A DNA stretch of 64,000 nucleotides. Source: Naegleria lovaniensis. Taxonomy: Eukaryota; Heterolobosea; Eutetramitea; Acrasida; Naegleriidae. The position numbers were made by a program, and so were the translations under genes. Under the pieces are notes generated by a model that did no database searches, had not been told where the DNA came from, and saw only the letters and a program-made list of their open reading frames with translations. Shown here one piece after another: positions 1 to 11,649 of this stretch. How positions within the stretch are numbered: the first letter of the stretch is position 1; every line of letters starts with the position of its first letter. The DNA is taken from contig NW_025407852.1 of NCBI RefSeq assembly GCF_003324165.1, positions 160,114 through 224,113 of the forward strand, in the 5' to 3' direction.

Positions 1-3000
1 TGGAACAATCGGTCTGGCAAATCGAATTGGCCTCCTTGTAGTTTGATATTGTAACTTGTGAATGGTTCCAATCTCAACAAAAAGAATAAGACCACACCGA
101 CACTACTGTAGTGAGATCCATAGTGAAATTTAGGAATGGATTGGTCCTGGAAGGCTTCATATCGCTCCAGAATATTCTTTAAACGTTTCTCATTGAGAGC
201 ACCGACAGGCTTTGAGAGGTCTCTGTATGTGGCAGGGTCATTGAGATCGATCGTATCTGAGGTGTAATCTTTGATCACCCAAGGGAATACTGGATATTGT
301 GTTAAATCATTGTACGTTCGGTTTGCAAATGTATTCAGTCCCATCAAGTACTCAAAGTTGGAAATTTCTCTTCGTTGCCACTTTTGTGTTAATCTAGACT
401 TTTTCAAAAGTGCACTTGGCGTGAGACTATAAGCATGGAATTTGAGATTTGGAGGTTTTTGACTCACAATGGTTTTGATTACTGCATCGACATGGCCTTA
501 TCAAAATTGAAGAAGAATGCGGTTCGATTCAAGAAGAATATTTCAATACTGGTATATCTCAGCAAATATCTTCTCTTGTAAAGTTCATAAATCTCTTCGA
601 TAGGCCATTTCTGATCAAATGCCTCTTTGAGCGTTTCAATAGCAACATTTTCCTTCTCTTTCGTGTCAACGTCAGGGTTCACAATAAAGTAAATGTGTTT
701 GTTGGTAATTTCAAAGGTTCCCTTAATGGTGTCCAATGAAACAACAAGTTCACATGGAACAATCAAGACGGTTTCTTCTTCTTCTCTCTCCAAATGAAGT
801 CCTTCTTTTGGAGCCTTATTAACAGTCTCCCAGTCGGATTCTTCATTTTCATTGGGTATGGTTGCTTCACCATCTTCCTCAGAGACGACATCTTCATCGT
901 CGCTCACTCCTAACGAATGCTCGTCTTCGTGGCCTGGTGTTGCTGTAGCTTGATCTTCACCTTGAGTTTTTTGTGGCTCACTTCTCGATGTATGCACAAA
1001 GGATGACACGAGTTCACTTCTACAACTCCAATCGTCATCCTCTTGAACTGCTTCAGTTTTCTGTGAAATGGTTCGTTCGGTTTTGGAGGCAGTCTTCATA
1101 ACCACCCTCATTCTCATTCTCTTGGAGTTTTCAGTAGGATCCAAGAACATTAACAAATCTTCTTTATCTCATCCTTAATCCAAACACCGGTACCTGAGAA
1201 GAATTCAGATTCGTGTTTTCTCCATTCTGTAAGTGTAATTTTGGATTTTCTTCTGAGAGCATCTCTCCAATTGTTCATTCTCTGTAATTCAGTGAAACAA
1301 ACGTGGGTCTTGGCATTGGATGCTTCTTGAGATGCCTTCTTTAGTTTGGGTATGTCATTGGAGGCATTTCGTTCAATAAATTTAAGAATATCATTCACTT
1401 TTTGTTCTCTCTTTTTAAGAATTTTCTCTTTTTGATTTTGCTCTTCACTTTTAACTTCCGTATAGACAGCACTGAATGGAGGAGATTGACGTACACCCAG
1501 CCATCCTTCTTCAGACTCAAGACTCAATATAAATTCTTCTTGCGCAGCATCTTGTTCTATACATGCCAATTCCGATTGTAAGTATTCTTTAGCAACTGGA
1601 TTGGTAAGAATAGCTGCAAGAGATTTTTGATTCTTTCTGAGAATAGCAGTAATAATAGGTATTAAACTGTACTGTTTTTGCTCAATCTTCACAAACAGCT
1701 TGGCTAATGCATAAAAGACACGTGCTTGACTAATCTCATTTTCATCATTTTCTGTTTTGAATGTTGGCTTGGGTACACGAGTATGCTTAATGTCATTACT
1801 GAGAAGAGCCAACATTCTGATACTGTGCTTTGCTTCTTGTATTTCCTTTTCATCTAATTCACACAAAGGAATAGTTGCAATCTAAACAATACGAAAAACA
1901 AGGATGGAGTTGGAATGTTGCTCTTGGTTGTAGTCAAATCAGCAGCAATGTTCATGATGGTTTGAATAATGAAAGGATTGTTGTTCTTTTTAAATCCGTC
2001 ATAATGCAGCAAGTCCATTGCTTTTGGATCTTTGATTGACATTTTGATAATGTAATCAAAACCTTGCATGATATACTTGACAATATAGAGCTTTTCGTTG
2101 TGAGTGTTCTCTAACTTGATAATGGTGCCTTCAATTTGGGGAGATTCGAACTTTGTATCATCCGATGTTAAAATAAAGTTCTCTACAAGTAGAGTGATTC
2201 GGAAAAGATTTCTCCAAAAATCTTGTTCCTTGTTGAATTGGGTATTGTTGATCTGATTCACAACAAAAGGAAGGAATCTCTTAAAGAAAATTAAAAACGC
2301 TGAGGCTCTATGAATTTCCTTTCTATCACAAATGATGTCAATTTGATAAAGTGTGTCTTTGACTTGCTTGTAACCATTTGGCGCCTGGAGAAATTCGGAA
2401 AGCACAACAGAGACGACGTCTACAGCCGATTCGAAAAGATTAAAAGCTTTTTCAACAGATTCGTCAGCATCAGGAATGGCCAATGAAAGAATCCAATTTT
2501 GCCATCCAAATTGTTGTCCAAATACTGTTCTGTTATGAGGATTAGATTTGAGAATTACACTCATATCTTGGATGGCTTTTTCCTTGGTCTCAATAGATTT
2601 CGTGGTAACCAAGTTGAAAAAGGCAGTCAACAGGTCTGGCAATAGTATTTTGGCTCCTCCTTTTGAAAGATCTGTTGAGATTGTGCTGTTAATACTAAAG
2701 CTAATCTTGCAAAGAATAATTTCAAGAAGAGCAATGTAAGTTTCCTCGTCAAAGTAGTTTTCGCTCAATAAGAATTGTTCAATGAGTAAATAATATCCCA
2801 AATTCTTAAACTTTTGTCTTCTTTCAGAGTTAGATCTTTCCAAAATCTTTCCTATCAGCTTGAGTGAAAATATTCTAATTTTCTTCTTGCTATTGGTCAG
2901 CATGTTGAGAAGAGGAGACATGATTTTTTCTTCTGACAGAGCTTCAATAATATTGGGTACTTCTTCATCGATGAGTACCAAGATCCACTTTAAAATTTCA

Positions 3001-5397
3001 ACAACCTGCTTTTCGTCTGTCGAGTCAACAATGTAAGACATGATTGATTCCGCTTCACTCTTGCTAATACCAGAACGTATCATGGCTTTGATTATTTCAG
3101 TCAATTGTAATCTAAGAGCATAAACTTCTTCCTCTTTTGGTCGTACTGTTGGCTGATAAATTCTTTCAGGTTCTTTATCTGGTTTGTACCAAAAGAAATA
3201 TCGCATCACATCGAGCAAATACTGAACGCCAACAGTTTCGTGGAAATATTCTGGATTTTTAGAAACTTCATCATGCAGGAAGTGCAACATATTGCTGTGA
3301 ATATCAAAATCTACAGTGATCCATAATTCAAAGTTCAAAAATATTTCTTTAAATATTTCTCTAATGATTGGGTCTTTAGGATCGCTAGAGCATTCGATCA
3401 ATCCTTGCAATGCTTTTAGAGTATCATGATTAATATGTTCTGGGGGTATTTGGCCAAGAATGTGACCAAGAGTGCACAAACTATTCTTTTGAATCATGTC
3501 CTCTTGATTTTTCTTGTTATTTCGAAGCATTTCAGTGATGAGAGAAATCGTTCTAGCACACATTGAGTAATCAACTGTCCAATCTTTTTTCAATAGACTG
3601 AACAATGGGAATAATACCTCCACACCACCAATGCAATTCAAGGTATCCTTGACAGGATGTGTGACAAAGATAGAGGTACCCTGCAGGAGTCTGGCATCTG
3701 TGGAGAAATTTTTCTTTGTTCCTGAGTTGTCAGGACATTTGAAATCTTTTGTACTTGATCGAGGATTGTAGAGAGTGACCAATTTTTGGGAAAACGACTC
3801 TGCATTTGGCCAATCAAAATATCTAGGTTGCGAGTCACCCTTTTTGAAAGTATATTGAAAGTCAGGGCCACAACTGTGTAGTTTCTGCACCTCATTCAAA
3901 CTGAAAACTTTGTCGAAAATAGCAATCGGTCCTACTTGTCCACAGAATGCTTGTACTTTGGTTTGCTTGTTGTCTGCTGGAATGTTTGTACAAAAGTGTG
4001 CAAAATTGACTTGTCCACCCAAAGATGGATATTTGAGCTCAAATGTTTGTTTTTGCTCTCCATCAACAAATAAAATAATGTCACTTCTCAGCATAAATCT
4101 CTTATTCTGAGTGAGTGAAATGAAATACCATCTGTTGGTATGGAAGAAATAATCAAATGTGACATTTTGTTGCTTTTTTCCTCCAGAAACGACCTGTACA
4201 CACATGTGATTTCCTTTGAATAACAGCTCGAGTCCATTCATTTTCTTATCGAAATAGCTGAAAAATCTATAACATTGAGATTTTGTTGTTCTCTCAATTC
4301 TGAGCCAACAACTGAATGTGTACCCATTTGAAGGGAATAAAATATTGTCAGAAACAATACCACAATCAATTCCATCGAAACTGAAAAACGACGACGGAGA
4401 ATCATATCTTGACATTTTTCTAATGACTTCCAAAATCAGTGGAGACAAGTCCTTGTCTAGTGAAAGACCTTCATCGTCATCATCATCAAGCTTTCTTTCA
4501 TTTTCGGGAGTTTTTGTTCTCATCAATCGAATCAGAGTTTTCAACTCTCTTGCAGAAACGCTAAAGCTTCCGACAATACCAATCAAGTAAATGAGTTTCT
4601 GAATTACGTTCAAACTAAATTTTTGGTGTTTGGCTAAAAGATTATTAATTGTTTGAACTAATCCAACAGAAGCAGCCATACTATTATCAATGCTGCATTC
4701 TTCGAGAAGAACAATAAATATATCCAGAATTTCGATTTGAATATCTTCTGAGAGGAAGGGCAATAATGTGAAAATGACCGTTATAGTTTTGGGAGATTGG
4801 AATATGAAGTTGGTTTGAGGATCGAAACGTCCACGAGATCCCACCAGCTAGTGTTGATGATACGCATAATGTCAAGATGTTGTTATCAGTGTGTCATATT
4901 TACGTCATTATTAACAATCACGACAGTAGATATTTTCGGATATTGATGAATTTTTGTTAGGTATTGGACCCAACCACACAGTTGATTATTTAATCATCAT
5001 TTGTAGATGAATCAAACAAACTACATACAGTATCTAGTAAACAATCCATTAATAATTTCATTGATTTGGAATCGCTACCGAATTGTTTTACAAGCTCAGC
5101 GATCGTATTTTCATCTTTCTCGGTCATCATCGAAGCCAGAGTTGAATACATGAGCAATCTCCTCAAAATATCATGTTGTTCGGCAGTTAAATAAATAAGA
5201 GCAGATTGATATGAATTTCGTTGGGAGGATAAAGCTTGTTCTTGTTGAGAGGATGTATTGTTTTGCGGAACCGGAAGAGGTTTCGTAGTAGAAATGTTGG
5301 GCTGTGGTTGTACACGAGAAGTTGCCGACGAAGTATTGTTGTTGGAATTGGTCGGTTGTTGTTGTTGTTTGGACGAGCCCGTGAAAAACGAGAACAT
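1..5397 (-). CDS. BEACH-domain protein of the neurobeachin/Lvs family (partial, 3' end beyond left edge)
   Basis: Large scaffold that in this family acts in vesicle and lysosome trafficking. Exon 1 is 5029..5397 (ATG at 5397, Gln/Asn/Ser-rich then helical). A 181-bp intron (4848..5028, GTATGT...CTAG) joins in phase to exon 2 at 4847. Domains in order: a concanavalin-like region (around 3850-4400, [14 protein letters not shown]), armadillo-like helices, a PH-BEACH domain (about 500-850, ending [15 protein letters not shown]) preceded by the family signature [10 protein letters not shown] near 1140, and the start of BEACH ([20 protein letters not shown] near 340-380, FHYGSHYSS near 110-130). 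The rest of BEACH and any WD40 repeats lie off the edge. The frame changes three times (near 1860, 1153 and 490), each time as if one base were missing, while conserved motifs continue on both sides. I read it as a functional gene with assembly errors; a pseudogene is possible. Confidence 0.88.
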
Positions 5398-5668
5398 TTT
5401 TTGAGGATGAGAACTTTAACGTTGGATCAATTCGTTGTAGTATTCAGAACATTCCATCTATTAATGAAGAAGACACCCATAATTCTAGAGTGGCATGAGG
5501 TTTGAGGGGCCTGTAGGATTTGTATAATATTTTCAATGACGTTTGTTTTTGAATTGTTATTGGTATGATAATTATTATTTGGTTGGATTTTGTTTTACTT
5601 TAACAGCAATGGCTGTAATTTGGAAAATCACAAAACTCTGGCAAAAGAGGCTTGACGAAAATTCAAAA

Positions 5669-7720
5669 TTAGAGTCTCTTACTTTGGTTCTTATTTAACC
5701 ATGGTTGAAGGAAAACACCGAATAATCCTGCCAAACTGATACCTATGGCATCTGACACGGAAACAACACTCATTGAAAATTCTCGTTGTCTTATTGGAAC
5801 ATCCGTTGAAATGCAATAATAAGTATTGACATAGGTGGCACCACCCAAAAATCCTTCAAAGAGAATTAAGCAAATGTGAAGAAAATGGCAGGTACAAATC
5901 TAGTTGGCGTATTGCAAAGTGTAAAAAATGCTGAAAATGTGTGTGATAAAAGACATACCTAAAATATGCATCTAATAAGAGGAACACAAAGAGTGAGCAT
6001 TGAAGGACAGCAGGAACCCACAAACGCTTGATTGGGAAAATGTCTGTTTTTGAGAAGAATGATTGTTAAAGAACAGTTTCGATCGAATATGCTTATCAAT
6101 AATAAAAATACGTACTCACAGATGATCTTGAAATAAACACTCCAACTATAATTCGTTGTACATGATGAATTAATTGTGTTAAATATTGAGGTTGTTGCGA
6201 AATGAAACAATTTCTTTCACACTTACTTTGGTATAAAAATTGATAATACATGTAGTCGTCTTTTGCTGGAATTAGTTCTTTTCGGAAGGTAATCGTTGGA
6301 GCAACTCCTTGATTAATGAGATACTCAGCAAAATAAACGGTTGTCAGTGGAAGCATGTACTTAGAGCAAGTGGCTAAACATGATGTTATACGAAAGATAT
6401 TTCAGTCAATAATCATTTTGTCAATATTCATAAATTACGTACCAAAACTAGTTTCAATTTCTCATTCATGGTGAGCGGTTCGAATGATGTTTTTTTGTCT
6501 TTTTGGACTCCTTTTCCTCTTGCACAGAAGCCATTGGCATAGTGAGCTCCACTCATAATGACAAATGTCGCTAACAGCATCAACAGTGGTAAAGGAGTAA
6601 TGATTGATAGTGAAATACTTGGTGACAATTGAAACCATCCTTTAAGGGCCAAATACGACAAGGCTCCAAATATACCCGCGCCTCCAGTCCCTGTTCATTG
6701 AATTAGGTTCAAAATATTTTAACACAATGAAATGGTTGAATTGAAATGATTATGGAAAGAGTTACGCGGACTATGGTAAGAGAAAAATCAACCTACCTGA
6801 CGACCATGCAGAAACGGTATTTTTGTGATAGTAACTAATAATACCATATTTCAATAATGATCCATTGCCAACTCGATGTTTTTAACTTACCTTGACATGG
6901 CTAAAAAAGTAATCTCTCCTCCTCCTGAGCTAAGAGAAGCCATCACAACACCAACTAATTTAAGACCAATGTTATCAAACCAAGCAACCATTTGGAAGCT
7001 TGCAAGAGCTAGTATCACTGCAAGGCCAACTCTAATATTATAAGGAATGGCATGCATGAAAAATGGAGCTATAGCTTTTAAAACTAGTGTCGGGAGAATA
7101 TCTGCAAGTAAAACTATTGAACTTTGTCCATGAATCAAGTCCTCTGTTGTGTGAAAAAGTCGACATTCCAATGTCACATTTTTCAAGTGTAACGTTTCAA
7201 TTGAAATTGCATGATTGCCATTCCCATCGAATTTTTCACATACAATTTTCCATAATTCATTTCACAAAAATTATCATGATGAAACAATAAATTCCATACC
7301 TGCAGCTGAAAGCATAATGACATAGCTATAATTATTTAATAATCCACAAATGAAAAATGCAACTAAATCTCTTGTCTTTGCTGGTTCTCTCTTTTTCTTT
7401 TCTTTTTTCGGTTTCTCCTCTTCATTTCCACCTTCTTCCACATGATCATAGGAAGAGAGGTGTCGTGAAAGTGATGATCCTTCCTCTCCGACCAATCTCA
7501 ACGTTGGAGGACTGTTTTGATGACTTCCATAGCCTTGAATGGCTTGTTGTAATGATGTTTCCTCATGGGCTGGGATTTCCTCTCTTTCTTGTTTTTGATA
7601 TTCGTATTGAATATTGCTATTATATTCATTCATTTCTTTGTTTTGACCAGAAGTAGCTCCGAGAAGAGGAGAGGAATCTTGATGCTGAGACGTCGATGGC
7701 GAACGTTGCGTTCCAAGCAT
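5669..7720 (-). CDS. CLN3: CLN3/battenin lysosomal membrane protein, seven exons
   Basis: Multi-pass late endosome/lysosome membrane protein; in animals its loss causes juvenile Batten disease and in yeast Btn1 affects vacuolar pH and amino acids. Family signatures are clear: GLLNNYSYVIMLSAA, SIVLLADILPTLVLKAIAPF, VVMASLSSGGGEITFLAMS, SAWSSGTGGAGIFGA, VYFAEYLINQG, and near the end EGFLGGATYVNTYY and SDAIGISLAGL. My exon model is 7300..7720, 6891..7143, 6797..6834, 6443..6691, 6227..6359, 5959..6043, 5669..5899, all GT-AG, about 469 residues. The acidic, Ser-rich N-terminus of about 110 residues precedes the first membrane helix. Phases close only if one extra base is removed near 6661 (GIFGA to LSYLALKG) and one missing base is restored near 5868 (FVPAIFFTF to LILFEGFLGG). 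It is divergent with the P5A-ATPase gene. Confidence 0.92.
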
Positions 7721-7970
7721 GAATATTTTTTGATTCAAAAAATCAAAATCTCACAACAACCAACAAAACCGATTGGTCCAATTGCTAAACAGGTCTTATG
7801 CATGTACAAATCCTGGAGGATTGGGCTCACTATTAAGCCTCTACTAAGAAAAGAGGTTTGGTTTCACCACTTCATTAGCTCGTCAACAACACCACTCATT
7901 GCCAGTGTTCCGAACACTTATCATCCAGATGACGTAAGCCACTTTGAAAAATTGGAGGACAGCGAAAAAA

Positions 7971-10900
7971 ATGATTGCACCTCAAAAAACCATCCACCAT
8001 GTGGTGCTGCTTCGGAAAAAGCCATTCTTGCTCCATTGGAATGTCTTGTTGTTTGTCTTTTTGTATCCATTGGTATCCTTTGCAATTAATGCCTATTTTT
8101 TGCCTTCCTTGTTGCATCAACAGCACAATGACTCGAATTCGCATCATCATCACCATCACCACCATCATCATGAATCATATTCCGATAATTTATTCTTTTA
8201 TCATTTAGTTGGATTGGGTCCTCTTGCGTTATTGCAAATTATTTCGTTTTTATCTGCGTATTGGAATGTGAATATTAAAGCTTTTTTCCAATATCGTGCC
8301 GTCACAAGCAAGGAAATAGGAGAAGGAATTGTAGTGAAAGTAGTACCAAACAAACACAAGGGTTTTGTTGAATTGTGCCCTCTCAAGTTAATTAGAGATG
8401 AGAATGACAAACAAGTGTATTGTTTTGAGTATCAGAAACGGATGTTTATTTGGGATGAGACAACTTCTTCCTTCGTACGAAATCACTTTCCATATCAAAG
8501 CTTGGAAAAACAATCGCAAACTCTCAAAGAATGGATTAATAAGATTGAGAAGCATGGGATTGCAGAAAAGGAGTCATATTCAAAGCAAAGAATTTATGGA
8601 AAAAATCAATTTGAAATCCCAATTCCCAAGTTTTTGGAGTTATTCGTAGAGCATGCCTTGGCACCATTCTTTGTCTTTCAAGTATTTTGCGTCTTATTGT
8701 GGTGTCTTGATGAGTATTGGTATTATTCGCTCTTCACTTTGGTAATGCTTTTTATGTTTGAAAGCACAGTAGTTAGTTCCAGACTGAGAAACTTGAACCA
8801 AATCCGTCAGATGGCAACAAAACCTCAATTTTTACAAGTTTTTAGAGATGGAAAATGGGTACAAAAATCTAGTGTGGATTTGTTACCGAATGATGTGATA
8901 TCTGTGACAAGCCACGCTGAAGAAGATCAAGTAACACCATGTGATATTTTACTTATCAGTGGCAAATGCGTGACTAATGAAGCACTTCTCACAGGAGAAT
9001 CTACTCCGCAAATGAAAGAATGTATACCCATAGACGAGCTTAAAGAAAGAAAAAAACTGGATATCAAGAATATTGACAAGGGACATGTTATCTTTGGAGG
9101 TACAGTGGTGTTGCAGCATACACCTGGCTCTACGAGTGGTAAAGTTCCACCAGACAACGGTGCTATTGGAATTGTATTGCGAACAGGTTTTGAGACGTCA
9201 CAGGGCAAGTTAATTAGAACAATTCTCTACGCCACAGAACGAGTAAGCGCGAACAATGTTGAGGCCTTACTGTTCATTTTGTTCCTGCTTATTTTTGCGA
9301 TAATTGCTAGCGCTTATGTTCTCTACGAAGGTTTGAAGAATCCAGAAAAAAGTAGATACAAATTAGCTCTAAATTGCATTCTCATCATTACATCTGTAGT
9401 TCCACCTGAACTACCTATGGAATTATCATTGGCTGTCAACAACTCACTCCTTTCATTGTCAATGCTAGGCATTTTCTGTACGGAGCCCTTCAGAATTCCA
9501 TATGCAGGAAAGGTAAATGTTTGCTGTTTTGACAAGACTGGTACACTAGTCAGTGACAAGATGACATTGAAAGGTATAAGTCTTTCAGAACAAGACTCTG
9601 ATGAGCTCTCCCAAAAACCAAGCGAAAATAGTAGAGTAGTTTTAGCAGGTTGTCAATCTTTGATTGATCTTAATGGAAAAGTCCTTGGAGATCCCATGGA
9701 GGTTTCAGGCTTGACAGGTGTCGACTTCGAATTGTCTAAAGATTTAATTGTGGGAAAGAATTGCAAGTCTGTGAAAAATTTGAAAATTCACAAAAGATTC
9801 CAATTCAATTCTGTTCTAAAGAGAATGTCTACCATCGTATTTATCAACGACAGAAATGAGGGTAAATTTGCTCGTGTTCTCGTCAAGGGAGCTCCTGAAT
9901 TGCTAAAACCATTTTTTGTGAAGAGCGATGTGAACGGAGCTTTGGATTCATATGATTCTAGATTCCAACACTTGACTCAAATTGGAATGAGAGTTATTGC
10001 GTTAGGTTATAAGGATTTGGATACACGGATCCAAACATTTTGGATAAGCTCACGCGTGATGAAGTTGAAAAAGATCTCGTTTTTGCAGGATTTGCTGCTT
10101 TCCAAAGCGACATCAAACCAAACACAAAGGAAACAATTCTTAATCTCAAAAACAGTTCTCATAGAGTAATAATGATTACCGGTGACAATCCACTGACAGC
10201 ATCTCATGTTGCCAAGGAGTTAGAAATGATAAGCAAGCCTCTCCTTACTTTGAAACAAGATGGTCACAGATATTTCTGGTCTGGTTCTCAGAGCTCTGGA
10301 TGTGAAGGAAACGTTGAAGAAGATTTCGAACAAGGAGAGCTTGGTCAACTTGCCAAGAAGTACGACTTTTGTGTGAGTGGTGAACAAATGGCCAACCTGA
10401 CCTCACAAGAGAATGGAAAATCAATTCTGGACGCACTTTCTTCAAATGTGGCTATCTTTGCTCGTGTTAGTCCAGAGCAAAAAGAATCCATTTTAACCTC
10501 ACTCAAATCTCAAAACTATCAAACTCTCATGTGTGGAGATGGTACAAATGATGTTGGAGCTTTAAAGCAAGCTCATGTCGGTGTGGCCTTATTGGAAAAC
10601 AAACCAAAGAAAGAAAATGAACAGCAACAATCTCAACAACACCCCAATGCTCCTCTTCACAAAAAGAGTGACATTATTAAGGAACTTGCCAAAGTCAATC
10701 CTACTGCCAATCCACAAGCTCAACAAAAGAAATCGTTTATGGAACTTTTGAAAGAGATGAAAGAAAAACAAGAGCAACTTGCCCAACAAGAGGAGGCTAA
10801 TCTTGTCAAACTTGGTGATGCCTCTATTGCAAGTCCATTCACCTCACGAAAATCCACTATTGAGTCATGTGGTCACATTATTATGCAAGGACGTTGTACA

Positions 10901-11592
10901 CTTGTAACAACCATGCAAATGTACAAGATATTGGCCCTAAATTGTCTCATTTCAGCATATTCCCTGAGCGCACTTTATTTGGATGGAGTTAAATTTGGAG
11001 ATTCACAAATGATGATTACAGGATTTGGTGTAGCCTTGTGCTTCCTCTTCATTTCGAGATCCAAACCACTCGACACTCTTTCCAAGGAGAGACCTCATAT
11101 TACTATCTTCTCACCTTACATGTTGGCAACAGTTATGGGACAATTTGTTATCCATTTGACAACGCTTGCATTGAGCGTACAAGCTGCAAAATTAGCTGCT
11201 CCTCATGTGTTATTTGAGCCAAAGGAAGCAGACTTTAAGCCCAATCTATTGAACACTATCGTATTTATTGTGACATCTCTTCAAACTATTGTCACATTCG
11301 CAACCAACTACAAGGGAAGACCTTTCATGCAAGGCCTAACTGAAAATAAGCCACTATTCATCATTTTGTCAGGTATTGGGCTTTGTGTTTGCTTTGCGCC
11401 AGCGGCTTAGCACCAGAACTCAATGCAGCAATGGAACTTGTTGACATCCCAGAAGGTATTTCTATTTTCCATACATTTTCTTTCAGAACTTTCCTTCTCG
11501 CTTTATTATTTGCTAATATTGCAGCTGTGTTAATTGTAGAAAAGATGTGTTCAATTTTCTTCCCTGCTGATGATTCTATTGAGGGTCTTTAA
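7971..11592 (+). CDS. ATP13A1: P5A-type ATPase (ATP13A1/Spf1 family)
   Basis: ER P-type ATPase; the P5A family extracts mis-inserted transmembrane helices from the ER membrane. The ATG at 7971 gives an N-terminus typical of P5A (HHVVLLRKKP, then hydrophobic). Motifs in order: TGES dephosphorylation loop (LLTGESTPQMKE), the P5A membrane signature VVPPELPMELSLAVN, phosphorylation site DKTGTLVSDKMT, TGDNPLTASHVAKE, and hinge GDGTNDVGALKQAHVGVALL followed by the charged, Gln-rich insert usual in P5A enzymes, then C-terminal helices. About 1207 residues once two frame changes are repaired: near 10025 (between GYKDLDT and DPNILDKLTRDEVEKDLVF) and near 11385-11410, both as if one base were lost. The first cannot be a stop-codon frameshift, because the old frame runs on about 130 bases before a stop. 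A His run follows the first membrane helices. Confidence 0.94.
8142..8171 (+). repeat. CAY trinucleotide repeat encoding a histidine run
   Basis: Ten near-perfect CAT/CAC codons inside the P5A-ATPase gene, encoding about eleven histidines in the loop after the first membrane helices. Expansion-prone microsatellite; it keeps frame. Confidence 0.85.
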
Positions 11593-11649
11593 TAAACTTT
11601 GATATATTCCCTCCAAAAAGCAGTTCCAATACTTGCTCGAATAAAAAAA

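Noticed and set aside
5236-5505. Plus-strand ORF over the first BEACH exon
   Set aside because: Antisense to the Gln/Asn-rich exon; Arg/Leu-rich composition is typical of a shadow frame.
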